From: Bacteroidota bacterium
GTDB taxonomy: Bacteria; Bacteroidota; Bacteroidia; Chitinophagales; Saprospiraceae
NCBI GenBank assembly: GCA_029557915.1
Contig: JAKQHS010000019.1
Location: forward strand, 62,001 to 126,000
Length of the DNA stretch: 64,000 bases
Reading direction: 5' to 3'
Shown: piece after piece, positions 35,365 to 45,376 of the stretch
Layout of the letters: each line of letters opens with the position of its first letter
How positions within the stretch are numbered: the stretch's first letter is position 1
Notes under the pieces: model-generated
The model's input: only the letters and a program-made list of their open reading frames with translations
Told to the model about the DNA's origin: nothing
The model's database searches: none
Made by a program: the position numbers and the translations under genes

Positions 35365-36500
35365 TTCAACCGGGTTTTGATTTTTTCCAACATCTGGTTT
35401 TTCCAGGGGGTAAAGATACCTTCTTCGATTTTTTGCCTCGCGGTATCCACCAGGTAGAGGTAAAAACTCAGGTTTTGGATGCTGGCGATGCGGGCGCCGA
35501 GCAATTCATTGCTCTGGACCAGGTGCCTCAGGTAGGATTTTGAAAAAGGCTGGCTATAGGTTTCCGGCAGGCCGGGATCAATGGGGCTTTGGTCAAATTT
35601 CCACCTTTGGTTTTTGATGTTCAGGATGCCTTCCGTGGTATAGATCAGCCCGTGGCGGGCATTGCGGGTGGGCAGCACGCAGTCAAAAAAATCGATGCCC
35701 AGGGCGATGGACTCCAGGATATTTTCAGGGGTGCCCACGCCCATGAGGTAACGCCCTCTGGATGCGGGCAAATATTGATTGACCAGGCGGATCATTTCGT
35801 ACATGTCCTGGTTTTTTTCTCCCACGGACAAACCGCCTATGGCATAAACCGGGGCCTCAAAGCCGGAGATGAACTTCGCCGATTCGGTCCGCAGGTCTTG
35901 ATACACGGAACCCTGGCAAATGGGCAGCAGGGCCGGCTGATAATCGTAAGGAAGGCTCGCCTGGTTAAAATAACTGAAGCAACGCTCCAGCCAGCGATGA
36001 GTCAGTCCCATCGACTGTTTGGCATAGGGGTATTCGCAGGGGTAAGGCGGGCATTCATCAAAGGCCATGATCAGGTCGGCTCCGATCTGGAGTTGAATTT
36101 CCATTACGGCTTCCGGGGTGAATAAATGCCTTGACCCGTCGATATGGGAAGAAAAGGATACCCCTTCTTCCCTGATCTTTCTCAATTTGCTCAGGGAATA
36201 GACCTGGTAGCCGCCGCTGTCGGTCAGGACCGGCCCGGGCCATTGCATAAAACGGTGAATGCCGCCCGCAGCCTGCAATACGCCGGTGCCGGGGCGGAGA
36301 TAAAGATGATAGGTATTGCTCAGGATGATCCGGGCATGCACGGGTTTTTTTAATTCCTCGGGACTGACCCCTTTGACGGAAGCCGCCGTACCGACAGGCA
36401 TAAACACCGGGGTGGGCACCTCGCCGTGATCCGTGCGCAGGATACCGCTGCGCGCTCCGCCGGCCGGGTCAGTGGCTTTTAACTCAAAGGATACCCCCAT
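35361..36500 (-). CDS. tgt: Queuine tRNA-ribosyltransferase
   Basis: 379 residues from ATG 36500. Catalytic Asp in LTDSGGYQVYSL, FDECPPYPCEY, the VGEKNQDMYEM region, and nucleophile Asp in FFDCVLPTRNARHG. It exchanges guanine 34 for a queuosine precursor in tRNAs with GUN anticodons. Odd: the zinc site of the classical enzyme (CxCxxC before a YSRAYL-like stretch) reads LPETYS before FSKSYLRHL, so all three cysteines are absent. From memory, other Bacteroidota Tgt proteins look similar. It is coupled to the LptF/G gene by a 4-bp overlap. Confidence 0.94.
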   Translation of the reverse strand: MGVSFELKATDPAGGARSGILRTDHGEVPTPVFMPVGTAASVKGVSPEELKKPVHARIILSNTYHLYLRPGTGVLQAAGGIHRFMQWPGPVLTDSGGYQVYSLSKLRKIREEGVSFSSHIDGSRHLFTPEAVMEIQLQIGADLIMAFDECPPYPCEYPYAKQSMGLTHRWLERCFSYFNQASLPYDYQPALLPICQGSVYQDLRTESAKFISGFEAPVYAIGGLSVGEKNQDMYEMIRLVNQYLPASRGRYLMGVGTPENILESIALGIDFFDCVLPTRNARHGLIYTTEGILNIKNQRWKFDQSPIDPGLPETYSQPFSKSYLRHLVQSNELLGARIASIQNLSFYLYLVDTARQKIEEGIFTPWKNQMLEKIKTRLN

Positions 36501-36504
36501 ACCC

Positions 36505-37920
36505 TCATACAAAATGCCTGGAACTGTCCAGCCTCAACAACACGGCGGTCATCAGGGAAAATACGATGCAGGAAGAGCCCCCGTAACTGATAAAGGGGAG
36601 GGGTATGCCCATGATGGGAACCAGGCCCATGGTCATACCGATATTGATAAAAAAGTGGACGAGGATAAAACCCAGGAAGCTGTAGGCATAGACGCGGGTG
36701 AAGGTATTCCTGGCCCTCTCCCCGATGGCGATGGCCCTTAACATCAGCAGTACAAACAAACCGATGATGGCTATGATGCCCAGGAAGCCCTGTTCTTCCC
36801 CGATGGTGCTGAAAATAAAATCGGTGCTCTGTTCCGGTACGTAATTCAACTTGGTAAGGGTGCCCTCCAGAAAACCTTTGCCCGAAAAGTTGCCCGAACT
36901 GATGGCCAGTTTGGATTGCAGTACGTGGTACAGGTTACCCCGCGGATCGCACATTTCCGGCCTGAGCCAGACGTTGATCCGTTCACGCTGGTGCGGTTTC
37001 AGAAAATTATCGACCGTATACTGGGATACTTTCGTGAAAGCGGCTCCTGCAAGGATGGAGGGAACGAGGATGATGAGCAGGCGCTGTAAACGTTGCTGGT
37101 ATCCCTGATAAATAAAAAAAGCAAGACCGGTTCCGAGTAAGCCCAATACTGCCATGATCGGAACTTTTGACCAATAAGAAGCCATGATCAGTCCCCAGCT
37201 GGCCAGTACTATAAACAGTTGTTGGTTGTTTTTCCGCAGTTGGCTGTAGATCAGGGTGGATCCTATGGCAAGGATATAAGCGATGACATAAAGGGGATCG
37301 AATTTGAGCGCCAGGATAAAGAGCGCCAGCAGCGCCAGCCCGATGATATACCACACCGGGTTAAATCCTTCCCGGAACAGGAGGACAAAAAATGAACCGA
37401 AAGTGATGGCCGACCCCGCATCCGGCTGCATCAAGATCAGGCCGATGGGGACCGCAAAAAGCATCATGGCGATCAGCCTCGACTTGAATTGTTTGAGGTT
37501 GGTCTTGAAATAGGACAAATAGGCCGCCATGGCAAGCATGGTCCCGAATTTGGCGAACTCGGAGGGCTGGAACGAAAAGCCGCCCAGGTTGAACCAGGAG
37601 GTCGAGCCTTTGATTTTTTGTCCAAAAAACAGGACCGCGACCAGGAAAAGCAGCCCCAGCAGGTAGATCGGGTAGGAGAGCGAACTCCAAAACTTAAAAT
37701 CGGTGATAAACACCAGCAGAAACAAAAAGGCTGAAATGATGATGGCAATCAATTGTTTGCCTGCATTGGTCCTGAAAAAAGGGGTGGTGGACTCGGTCAG
37801 TTCTGAATAACCGGACGCATAGATCATCATCCAGCCGATCACCACCAGGCTGATATAGGTGGCCAGGGTGATCCAATCCACTTTGGCAAATTCCTTGTTC
37901 CTGCTGATGATGGAGCTCAT
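36505..37920 (-). CDS. rodA: Rod-shape-determining SEDS glycosyltransferase RodA
   Basis: 471 residues, ten or more TM segments. SEDS signatures: GQKIKGSTSWFNLGGFSFQPSEFAK, the PVGLILMQPDAGSA stretch with the catalytic Asp, and GIPLPFISYGGSS near the C-terminus. It polymerises glycan strands of peptidoglycan in the elongasome. About 100 residues longer than the E. coli protein because of extra TM segments in the middle (about 185-280). It overlaps the SPOR gene by 4 bp. Confidence 0.94.
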   Translation of the reverse strand: MSSIISRNKEFAKVDWITLATYISLVVIGWMMIYASGYSELTESTTPFFRTNAGKQLIAIIISAFLFLLVFITDFKFWSSLSYPIYLLGLLFLVAVLFFGQKIKGSTSWFNLGGFSFQPSEFAKFGTMLAMAAYLSYFKTNLKQFKSRLIAMMLFAVPIGLILMQPDAGSAITFGSFFVLLFREGFNPVWYIIGLALLALFILALKFDPLYVIAYILAIGSTLIYSQLRKNNQQLFIVLASWGLIMASYWSKVPIMAVLGLLGTGLAFFIYQGYQQRLQRLLIILVPSILAGAAFTKVSQYTVDNFLKPHQRERINVWLRPEMCDPRGNLYHVLQSKLAISSGNFSGKGFLEGTLTKLNYVPEQSTDFIFSTIGEEQGFLGIIAIIGLFVLLMLRAIAIGERARNTFTRVYAYSFLGFILVHFFINIGMTMGLVPIMGIPLPFISYGGSSCIVFSLMTAVLLRLDSSRHFV

Positions 37921-38318
37921 AAATTCAGGACTTCCTCCCTGCGGATGCGATCGGACACCAGGGTGGCCGAGCGAAAGGTTTTGCGGATTTCATTCAGGCT
38001 GCGCATGGCTTCGGAATATTCGGTGAACACCCCGACACGGATCTGGTAATAAGGATCGTTGAGCAGCCATTTGGAACTGTATTGGGGAAAGCGGCTCCGG
38101 AAATTGGACAGGGCGGACTCCATTTCCCTCCGGTCGGTGGAGGCAAAGACCTGGATCCTCCATCCGGGGAAATCCGCACGTTTCAGGTTGTACTGAATAA
38201 AATAGTCGTTGAGCCTGGTGATGGCTGGGCTTTCGATCACCTGCAAGCGTCCGGTCTGCGCCTGGCCAAGGCCATAAGCAAAACAAAGCATCAGCATCAA
38301 CTTCATGGATAATCTCAT
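37917..38318 (-). CDS. Exported SPOR-domain protein
   Basis: 133 residues from ATG 38318; an earlier start would overlap secA. Signal peptide MRLSMKLMLMLCFAYGLGQAQ, then a single SPOR-like domain (about 50-125: GWRIQVFASTDRREMESAL and YYQIRVGVFTEYSEA). SPOR domains bind denuded peptidoglycan strands. The 4-bp overlap with rodA suggests a shared role in cell-wall elongation or division. Confidence 0.88.
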   Translation of the reverse strand: MRLSMKLMLMLCFAYGLGQAQTGRLQVIESPAITRLNDYFIQYNLKRADFPGWRIQVFASTDRREMESALSNFRSRFPQYSSKWLLNDPYYQIRVGVFTEYSEAMRSLNEIRKTFRSATLVSDRIRREEVLNL

Positions 38319-38341
38319 ATTCAGACTAAATATACTTTTTA

Positions 38342-41300
38342 TCAGGCATTGGCCCCATGGCACTGCTTATATTTCTTACCGCTGCCGCAGGGACAGGGAT
38401 CGTTTCGTCCGATCTTTTTGTCCGCCCGGCGTATGGTTTCCACTTTCTGGGGCTCTCCTGCGGATTGCATGGCGGCCCGGCGCCGGTTTTGTTCCTCTTC
38501 GGCTGCCCGGTTGGTGGACACCCTGGAAAGATCGGTTTTCCTTTCCTTGGCCTCCTGGGGCGCCCGGTCTGCCTGGATCATGAGCTGTCCGTCCATGAGG
38601 TAAGAAGCCACTTCCCGGTTGACCTTGCCTACCAGTCCCTCAAACAAACCATAAGCTTCCATTTTATAGATGACCAGCGGGTCTTTTTGTTCGAAACTGG
38701 CTCCCTGGACGGAATCTTTCAGTTCGTCCATATTACGGAGATGTTCTTTCCAGCTGTCATCGATCAGCGCGAGGTTGACCGCTTTTTCAATGTCCAGCAT
38801 GATGCTCTTGCCATTGGTTTTGACCGCCAGCTCGATGTCGGCGGAGATCGGGAGCATCCTGGAGCGGCCGTCGGTGAAGGGAATGGAGATCCTTCGGTAC
38901 CGCTGCCCTTCGCGCTGGTGCACCTGGCGGATGATGGGCAACAGGACTTCTGTGATCTGTTCCTTTTTGCGGTCGTATTTGCCCCTCACCATGCCCAGGT
39001 ACCTGTCCAGGACTTCTCCGGCATTTCCTTCCTTAAAATCGGCGGCGTCCATTTCGGGGTCCAGGCCCAGGGTGCGCATGGATTCCTCGCGGAAACCGTC
39101 AAAATCCCCGGCGCTTTTATAGGATTCCACCAGACTTTCGGCGACGGTCAGGAAGATGCGGTTGAGGTCAACGGCCAGCCGCTCACCGGATAAGGCGTTC
39201 CTGCGTTTGGTGTAGATGGCTTCCCGCTGGATATTCATCACGTCATCGTATTCCAGCAACCGCTTGCGGATGCCGAAATTATTTTCTTCCACTTTTTTCT
39301 GTGCCCTTTCGATGGATTTGGATACCATGCTGTGCTGGATCACTTCGCCTTCCTTGTGGCCCAGGCGGTCCATCCAGGCGGCCATTCTTTCCGTGGCAAA
39401 AAGTCGCATCAGGCTGTCTTCGAGGGAGACGTAAAACTGGGAGGTTCCGGGGTCGCCCTGCCGTCCCGCCCGTCCGCGCAACTGACGGTCCACCCGCCTG
39501 GATTCGTGCCGCTCGGTGCCCACGATGGCGAGACCGCCCAGGGCCTTGATTTCGTCGGAGATCTTGATGTCCGTTCCCCGGCCGGCCATGTTGGTGGCAA
39601 TGGTGACATTTCCCCTCTTCCCGGCTTCGGCCACGATTTCGGCTTCCCGCTGGTGCTGTTTGGCGTTGAGCACATTGTGTTTGATGCCCCGGAGCTGCAG
39701 CATGCGGCTCAGTTTTTCGGAGATCTCCACGGAAGTGGTGCCCACCAGCACGGGCCTTCCCGCGGTGGATAAAGCGACAATCTCATCAATGACCGCGTTG
39801 AATTTTTCCCTCGCGGTTTTAAAGACCAGGTCCTCCCGGTCATCCCGCACGCAGGGTTTATTGGTCGGGATCACGACCACATCCAGCTTGTAGATGTCCC
39901 AGAGTTCTTTGGCCTCCGTCTCGGCGGTACCCGTCATCCCGGCGAGCTTGTGGTACATCCTGAAATAATTCTGGAGGGTGACGGTCGCATAGGTCTGGGT
40001 GATGTCGCCCACTTTTACGTTTTCCTTGGCTTCGATGGCCTGGTGGAGCCCGTCCGAATAGCGGCGGCCCTCCATCATACGCCCGGTTTGTTCATCCACG
40101 ATTTTCACCTGGCCGTCCATCACGACGTATTCCTCGTCCCGTTCAAAAAGGGTATAGGCTTTGAGCAACTGGTTGACGGAATGCAGGCGTCTGGATTTGA
40201 TGGCGTAATCCTGGATGATTTTTTCTTTGGACTCCCTGCGGCCGGCCTCATCCAGGTCCGCATCCTTTTCGATGTCGGTAAGACTGGTGGCAATATCGGG
40301 AAGGATAAAAAAACCAGGGTCCTCGTTGCCCTGGGAAAGATATTCCCCGCCCTTGTCGGTCAGTTCAACATTGCGGTTTTTTTCATCAATGGTAAAGTAC
40401 AGAGGAGCATCCGCCTTATGCATGTTTTTGGACTGCTCCTGCATGTAATAGTTTTCGGTTTTTTGAAGGATCACCTTCATGCCTTCTTCGCTGAGGAATT
40501 TGATCAGGGCCCTGTTTTTGGGCAGGGCGCGGTAGGAACGAAAGAGGGACAGTCCTCCTTCGCCTTCTTCATTGCCTGTCTTCCCTTCGGCAATCAGCCG
40601 GCGCGCTTCGGTCAGAAACTGGGTGGCCAGTCTCTTTTGGGCTTCGATGACCCGCTCCACCTTTGGTTTGAGGTCGAGGTATTCCTGTTCTTCCTGACCC
40701 TGGGAGGCGGGGCCGGATATGATGAGGGGGGTCCTGGCGTCGTCGATCAGGACCGAATCCACTTCGTCCACCATGGCAAAATGGTGCTTGCCCTGGACGA
40801 GTTCATCCGGGGAGACCACCATATTATCCCGGAGGTAATCGAAACCGAATTCGCTGTTGGTACCGTATATGATATCGCAGGCATAAGCTTTTTTCCTTGC
40901 CGTGCTGTTGGGCTGGTATTTGTCGATGCAATCCACGGTTAACTGGAGGAATTCGTGGATGGGTCCGACCCATTCGCTGTCCCGGCGCGCCAGGTAGTCG
41001 TTGACCGTCACGATATGTACTCCCAGACCGCTGAGGCCATTGAGATAGGCGGGCAGGACGGAGACCAGGGTTTTTCCTTCCCCGGTGGCCATTTCCGCGA
41101 TTTTGCCTTCATGCAAGGCGGTGGCCCCGATGAGCTGGACGTCGTAGGGCACCATATTCCATTTGATGGCCCCTCCGGCGGCGACCCATTCATTGGCCCA
41201 GAGAGCCTCGTCGCCTTCGATCGTGACATAAGCTTTTTGGGCGGCGATGTTCCGGTCGTGTTCGGTGGCGGTCACCCGGATTTGGTTGTTTTGGGTAAAA

Positions 41301-41671
41301 CGCCGGCAGGTTTCTTTGACCACGGCGAAAGCCTGGGGGAGGAGTTCCAGAAGGATCTCTTCCAGGAGTTTGTCCCTTTCTTTCCCGAGCCGGTCGACTT
41401 CTTTAAACAGTTCTTCTTTTTGTTCGGGGTCGGCTTCCTCGTTGGCCTGTTGGCGGGTTTCGTTGATCTGGGCGTTGATCTCAGCCAGCCCTTCTTCGAT
41501 GGTTTGGCGGAACCGGCGGGTATGGTCCCTCAAGTCGTCGTTGGAGATTTCCTGCAGGGTGGAGTAGTAGGCAAGCGCCTGGTCTACAAGGGGTTGATAT
41601 CTGGCCAGGTCCTTATCCTGTTTTGAGCCTCCGAAAATTTTTTTGAGGCCGCTTTTCAATAAATCAAACAT
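38342..41671 (-). CDS. secA: Preprotein translocase motor subunit SecA
   Basis: 1109 residues. Walker A in [38 protein letters not shown], the second helicase domain [11 protein letters not shown] with [14 protein letters not shown], and a C-terminal SEC-C zinc motif ([14 protein letters not shown]). It is the ATPase that drives secretory proteins through SecYEG. It is about 200 residues longer than E. coli SecA because of inserts around 330-420 and in the C-terminal third, as common in Bacteroidota. A perfect TACCTTTG -7 box lies upstream. Confidence 0.97.
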   Translation of the reverse strand: MFDLLKSGLKKIFGGSKQDKDLARYQPLVDQALAYYSTLQEISNDDLRDHTRRFRQTIEEGLAEINAQINETRQQANEEADPEQKEELFKEVDRLGKERDKLLEEILLELLPQAFAVVKETCRRFTQNNQIRVTATEHDRNIAAQKAYVTIEGDEALWANEWVAAGGAIKWNMVPYDVQLIGATALHEGKIAEMATGEGKTLVSVLPAYLNGLSGLGVHIVTVNDYLARRDSEWVGPIHEFLQLTVDCIDKYQPNSTARKKAYACDIIYGTNSEFGFDYLRDNMVVSPDELVQGKHHFAMVDEVDSVLIDDARTPLIISGPASQGQEEQEYLDLKPKVERVIEAQKRLATQFLTEARRLIAEGKTGNEEGEGGLSLFRSYRALPKNRALIKFLSEEGMKVILQKTENYYMQEQSKNMHKADAPLYFTIDEKNRNVELTDKGGEYLSQGNEDPGFFILPDIATSLTDIEKDADLDEAGRRESKEKIIQDYAIKSRRLHSVNQLLKAYTLFERDEEYVVMDGQVKIVDEQTGRMMEGRRYSDGLHQAIEAKENVKVGDITQTYATVTLQNYFRMYHKLAGMTGTAETEAKELWDIYKLDVVVIPTNKPCVRDDREDLVFKTAREKFNAVIDEIVALSTAGRPVLVGTTSVEISEKLSRMLQLRGIKHNVLNAKQHQREAEIVAEAGKRGNVTIATNMAGRGTDIKISDEIKALGGLAIVGTERHESRRVDRQLRGRAGRQGDPGTSQFYVSLEDSLMRLFATERMAAWMDRLGHKEGEVIQHSMVSKSIERAQKKVEENNFGIRKRLLEYDDVMNIQREAIYTKRRNALSGERLAVDLNRIFLTVAESLVESYKSAGDFDGFREESMRTLGLDPEMDAADFKEGNAGEVLDRYLGMVRGKYDRKKEQITEVLLPIIRQVHQREGQRYRRISIPFTDGRSRMLPISADIELAVKTNGKSIMLDIEKAVNLALIDDSWKEHLRNMDELKDSVQGASFEQKDPLVIYKMEAYGLFEGLVGKVNREVASYLMDGQLMIQADRAPQEAKERKTDLSRVSTNRAAEEEQNRRRAAMQSAGEPQKVETIRRADKKIGRNDPCPCGSGKKYKQCHGANA

Positions 41672-41696
41672 AGTGGAATGTGTATGCTAAGCCGGG

Positions 41697-41704
41697 CAAA
41701 GGTA
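41697..41704 (-). promoter_or_regulatory. -7 box of secA (TACCTTTG)
   Basis: A perfect match to TAnnTTTG on the minus strand, 25 nt before the secA ATG. Confidence 0.6.
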
Positions 41705-41731
41705 CAGGAAATAGGGGAGTGTAAAACCCGC

Positions 41732-42406
41732 TCAGGACCTCTTTAGTTTTTCTCTCGCCTCACTGGCGAGACTATGGACTCCGTACCAGGTCACCCCCCG
41801 GAAAACAAGGTCGGAAAGGATGAGCAGGACCGAGGCGGTAATGAAGGTCGTATTGCGGGCGGAGAAGGCCAGGCTCGTCCATTCGGGCCGGAAGGGATCG
41901 ATATAAAAGGTTTGTACTGAAATGATGAGGATCGACAGGAAGTACAGGAAGATGGACAGCCCCTGGAGCACGTGCAGGTAAGCCGGTTTGACCTGCAGCC
42001 GGTTTTTGATCAGGAAGAGGCGATAGGTATTTTCGCCGGGGTTCATTTTGATCAGTTCGGAAAGGATGTGGTCGCTTTTGGTAAATTCCTGGAGATGATA
42101 TAGGGAGGCCGCTTTCTGGAACAGGGTTTTTTCATAAATGTCCTCGCCCCGGTAGACCTTCAGGTTGTTGATGATGGCGGCTTCGATGATCACATCCGAC
42201 ATGTCGGCGTGTTTCTGGTAGGCCCCGGCCTCGAACAGGGACCGGACATAGGCCGTCATGATCTCAAAATACTCTTCAAAGTCCAGGGATTTGATGATGA
42301 AGGCGTGCTCTTCAAAAAACCGGATGATGGTATGATAGGCCTGGGGGTCTATTTCCCTGAACTGCCTGAAGCAGGCGGAGAAGGTCTCTGTTTTTTGCGG
42401 ATACAC
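41732..42406 (-). CDS. Membrane protein of unknown function
   Basis: 224 residues from a GTG start. The first 130 residues are alpha-helical and tetratricopeptide-like in character (AGAYQKHADMSDVIIEAAII, FQKAASLYHLQEFTKSDHIL). Two TM segments follow (about 145-165 and 187-207), with a short basic C-terminal tail. I do not recognise the family. It is the last chromosomal gene before the tRNA-Val 3' end and the mobile region. Confidence 0.7.
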   Translation of the reverse strand: MYPQKTETFSACFRQFREIDPQAYHTIIRFFEEHAFIIKSLDFEEYFEIMTAYVRSLFEAGAYQKHADMSDVIIEAAIINNLKVYRGEDIYEKTLFQKAASLYHLQEFTKSDHILSELIKMNPGENTYRLFLIKNRLQVKPAYLHVLQGLSIFLYFLSILIISVQTFYIDPFRPEWTSLAFSARNTTFITASVLLILSDLVFRGVTWYGVHSLASEAREKLKRS

Positions 42407-42523
42407 GACCTGATAAAATTAAGTCGTTTGGGAAAATGGTTCAAGGGAAATTAGAAGGTTGCATGATTAGGATGAAATTTAACATCTCCGCGAATCACGC
42501 AACAGGACACCGACCTTATCCTC

Positions 42524-42557
42524 AAAAAAAAAGCCCCGAATCAGAAGGATCGAGGCT
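42524..42557 (-). terminator. Terminator of the tRNA-Val gene (chromosomal side)
   Basis: On the minus strand AGCCTCG (42557-42551) pairs with CGGGGCT (42538-42532), followed by a run of nine T. It directly follows the tRNA-Val 3' end and so marks the original chromosome side of the integration site. Confidence 0.85.
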
Positions 42558-42605
42558 TCAGTGGGAGTTGACGGGATCGAACCGCCGACCCTCTGCTTGT
42601 AAGGC
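42558..42605. repeat. att direct repeat, left copy (tRNA-Val 3' end)
   Basis: 48 bp identical to 55680-55727. On the minus strand this is the 3' part of a tRNA-Val(TAC): anticodon loop CTTACAA, T-arm with TTCGATC and acceptor strand AACTCCC plus discriminator A at 42562. The 5' half is missing; beyond 42608 the sequence is unrelated. It is the chromosome-element 1 junction. Confidence 0.9.
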
Positions 42606-42721
42606 AGAATTTTTGCATTTTTGATCTTCAGTATTTTATCTCGGTTTCCTTACTGCCACGCTGGAAGTGCCTAATTTTACAGTATCTCCAGGCTTTTGAT
42701 ATTTATTGAATATCTATCGAC

Positions 42722-42774
42722 TTTTTGGCAAATTTTTTGGCAAATCGTCAAGAAGCTCCGTAATTTGCCAAAAA
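42722..42774. repeat. Arm-type integrase sites, left end of element 1
   Basis: Direct repeats TTTTTGGCAAA at 42722-42732 and 42734-42744 and an inverted copy at 42764-42774. Two near copies lie at the other end (55616-55637). They overlap the region just before the integrase start, as expected for autoregulated phage-type integrases. Confidence 0.7.
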
Positions 42775-42786
42775 AGCATAAAGGAC

Positions 42787-44049
42787 ATGAACGAATCCCG
42801 GCCGAAGGTCTACCTTACTTTAGACAGGAGGAGGCCAAAAAATGACGGTACATTTCCCGTTAAACTTTATATCTACGATCCAGCTACAACCCGATCAAAA
42901 CGGTATTCTACAACCCTTTCCTTTGCCCCAGAAGAGTTTAAAAGTATTTGGCAGACTACCAGGCCCAGGGCGACCTACCTCGCCATCAGGGAGGATCTGA
43001 GGGCCATTATTTCAAAAGCCGAAAAAGACCTGGAAGGAATTCACCCATTCAGTTTTGAAGCCTATGAGGCAAAATTATTCAGGCCATCAGCGGAGGGGCA
43101 AAACGCATTGTGGCACTACGACGAACGCATCCGGAGCCTGAAAGAGCTAAAACAAATAGGCACCGCATCCTGGTATAAATGTTCAAAAAAATCCCTGCAA
43201 CAGTTCCTGGAGCATCAGAAGGACCGGAATATCGACAGGTTGAACTTTGACAAGATCACGCCTAAATGGCTGCGGCAATACGACTTTTTCATGCAAGAGT
43301 CCGGCAAATCAAAAACCACGATTGCCATGTATCTAAGGGCCCTCCGCGCTGTCTTCGTTGACGCGATCAAGTCGGGATATATTGACCGATCCCAGCATCC
43401 TTTCGGGGAGGGGAAATACGAACTGAAAGAGGGGGGGAGGGTTAAAAAGGCGCTTTCAAGGGAGGAACTGAAACTGTTATACATCAGCGAACCCGCCAAC
43501 CCGGAACAGCAAAAGGCAAAAGACTTTTGGTTTTTCTCCTACCTCTGCAATGGAATGAATGTAAAGGATATTATCAATTTCCGATATGGACAGATCGGCA
43601 AAGACAGTTTTGTATTTGAAAGAATCAAGACCAAGAACACCAACAGGCAGAGCCAGCCGATCCAGGTATTTCTTAATGAACACGTCCGGTATGTAATTCA
43701 GGAATACGGCAACCAGTCAACCGGCCGTCCCAATCAACTGGTTTTCCCTATTCTTTCGGATACTGACAGCGCGGAGCGGCAACACATGAAGACCCAGGCA
43801 TTCACCCGGTTCATCAACCAGCACATCAAAAAACTGGCAATGGCCAACGGGATCACCGGAGAGATAAGCACCTATTTTGCCCGGCACAGTTTCGCCACCG
43901 GATTAATCCGCAACGGCAAACCCATTGCATTTGTTCAGGAGGCCCTGGGCCATGCCTCCAGCAAGACCACCCAAAACTATATCGCCGGTTTTCTCAATGA
44001 TGAAAAGAAGGAAGCGGCCGAAGCCACTTACCAGGATTTGATTTCTTAA
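42787..44049 (+). CDS. int: Tyrosine recombinase/integrase of element 1
   Basis: 420 residues from ATG 42787; the frame is open 27 codons further up, but that part only translates the arm-type repeats. N-terminal arm-binding domain (about 5-85), SAM-like core-binding domain (110-215), catalytic domain (225-410). Catalytic residues visible: Arg366 (in FARHSFAT), His389 (GHA), Tyr398 (QNYIAG). The position of the first Arg reads NGMN (255-258), so it is missing as in IntDOT-type recombinases, and the His three before Arg366 is Tyr. It integrates the element into tRNA-Val. Confidence 0.92.
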   Translation: MNESRPKVYLTLDRRRPKNDGTFPVKLYIYDPATTRSKRYSTTLSFAPEEFKSIWQTTRPRATYLAIREDLRAIISKAEKDLEGIHPFSFEAYEAKLFRPSAEGQNALWHYDERIRSLKELKQIGTASWYKCSKKSLQQFLEHQKDRNIDRLNFDKITPKWLRQYDFFMQESGKSKTTIAMYLRALRAVFVDAIKSGYIDRSQHPFGEGKYELKEGGRVKKALSREELKLLYISEPANPEQQKAKDFWFFSYLCNGMNVKDIINFRYGQIGKDSFVFERIKTKNTNRQSQPIQVFLNEHVRYVIQEYGNQSTGRPNQLVFPILSDTDSAERQHMKTQAFTRFINQHIKKLAMANGITGEISTYFARHSFATGLIRNGKPIAFVQEALGHASSKTTQNYIAGFLNDEKKEAAEATYQDLIS

Positions 44050-44072
44050 CTTTAGGGGAAAGCATAAAGTAC

Positions 44073-44957
44073 ATGGAAACCGACAAGAAGGCAAGGCTAA
44101 TATTTGAAATACCTAAAGTAGATGGTTACTTTGTCAACCCAAATTTTTTCAAAAGCAATGAGCTAATTAAAACCAACATAAACAGGCCAACAGTAGAAGA
44201 AGCCCATTGGACAGTAATTCATAATGGCAAAAAATATAAGGTCTTTGTAGCCGAACTGTATGCAATTCTTAGTGAAATGGCTATTCCATTACCGGACGGA
44301 AACACATTCAATGGAAGAAAATTTATTAAAGACTATGCAACTGGATTTAATAAGGGGACAGATTATTTTAATTCTGAATTTGCTTTAAAAATAGACACCC
44401 TCTATAGTAGTGGATCATCCGGATATGTGGATAATTTGAAATCTTGTTATTTTAAAAAGGCACCTGATATTCAACATGGATGGATTTACTGGGCAAGTAC
44501 ATATCCTTTGATTATTAATCCAACAGTAATTGAGGAATACGGATTTTACGCTGGCATCATTAATGCTGTGAATAGCCTAAGGATTAAGCATCAGACATTA
44601 TTTAAAGATTTTGAATCCAATGAATCAAAGTCGAATATTAAGGAAGGCCCAAAACCACGGGGAAAAGCATTTGCAATACACTATGTATTGGCCTACATTT
44701 ATGATTGCATAGTGACCGGAGTTGCTTTACCAGTAGCAAGCGAAAAGAAAAGGTTGGAGCAAATATGCGCTGACAGGGAAATAGACCTTGCCGGGGATAC
44801 ATTTTATAGAAAATACAGAGAAGCAAGACGCATCGACTTAAATTCTAAAAAAGCCCTCACAAAAAAAGCGGGGAAGAATTGGGGAGAAATGGTAATATAT
44901 CTTTCTAAAAATCCCGATGAAGTATATAAACACTTGAAAGACAAGAAGCTGGTATAG
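44073..44957 (+). CDS. Hypothetical protein of element 1
   Basis: 294 residues, soluble. I do not recognise it. The C-terminal third (from about 200, KAFAIHYVLAYIYDCIV...) is helical and ends with a conserved-looking stretch around YRKYREARRIDLNSKKALTK that resembles a DNA-binding helical domain, but this is only an impression. It lies 23 bp after the integrase and upstream of the HTH/replication genes, a position often used by regulators in satellites. It is more AT-rich than the integrase gene. Confidence 0.65.
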   Translation: METDKKARLIFEIPKVDGYFVNPNFFKSNELIKTNINRPTVEEAHWTVIHNGKKYKVFVAELYAILSEMAIPLPDGNTFNGRKFIKDYATGFNKGTDYFNSEFALKIDTLYSSGSSGYVDNLKSCYFKKAPDIQHGWIYWASTYPLIINPTVIEEYGFYAGIINAVNSLRIKHQTLFKDFESNESKSNIKEGPKPRGKAFAIHYVLAYIYDCIVTGVALPVASEKKRLEQICADREIDLAGDTFYRKYREARRIDLNSKKALTKKAGKNWGEMVIYLSKNPDEVYKHLKDKKLV

Positions 44958-45022
44958 GGGCAAAAAAAGGACAAAATCCCCAAAATTCCCCGCGTAGGAT
45001 TGTTACATAAATTTTTAAAATT

Positions 45023-45376
45023 ATGTCTACAATTCTAAGCCCAAACGTCATTCTAAGCACAATCGATCCAGACTATCTGATCGAAACAATTTCTACCCGC
45101 GTCACGGAAAAACTTTCTCTATACCTTCCAGCGACGGCAAATGATCGACAAACCGATCCCAAAAAGCCACTCCGGCACTCTGCGGCCGCATCCTATCTTG
45201 GAATAGCCACTCAAACGTTGTACCAGTACATCAGCGAGGGCAAGATCAAGCCGCACAAACCCGGCAAGCACAATTTATTCTATAAGGATGATCTCGATGC
45301 GTTCATTCGAGGAGAGCAGCCGGTACAACCAGACGGAAGCCAATTTTTGAAACGCAATAAAAAAGCCCGGATATGA
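45023..45376 (+). CDS. Helix-turn-helix (excisionase-like) protein
   Basis: 117 residues. Residues about 50-95 form a MerR/excisionase-type winged HTH: SAAASYLGIATQTLYQYISE followed by GKIKPHKPGKHNLFYKDDLDAFI. Such proteins direct excision or regulate early genes. The stop overlaps the start of the ATPase gene by 4 bp (ATGA), so the two are translated together. Confidence 0.82.
   Translation: MSTILSPNVILSTIDPDYLIETISTRVTEKLSLYLPATANDRQTDPKKPLRHSAAASYLGIATQTLYQYISEGKIKPHKPGKHNLFYKDDLDAFIRGEQPVQPDGSQFLKRNKKARI

Noticed and set aside
40000-41700. CRISPR arrays anywhere in the window
   Set aside because: I looked for regularly spaced repeats with unique spacers; all repeats found are tandem or dispersed without spacer regularity.
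42562-42608. Functional tRNA gene at the left att copy
   Set aside because: Only the anticodon arm, T arm and acceptor 3' strand are present; the 5' half (D arm, acceptor 5' strand) is missing.
42706-42786. 27-codon N-terminal extension of the element 1 integrase
   Set aside because: It translates the arm-type repeats; ATG 42787 follows an AAGGA and matches family N-termini.
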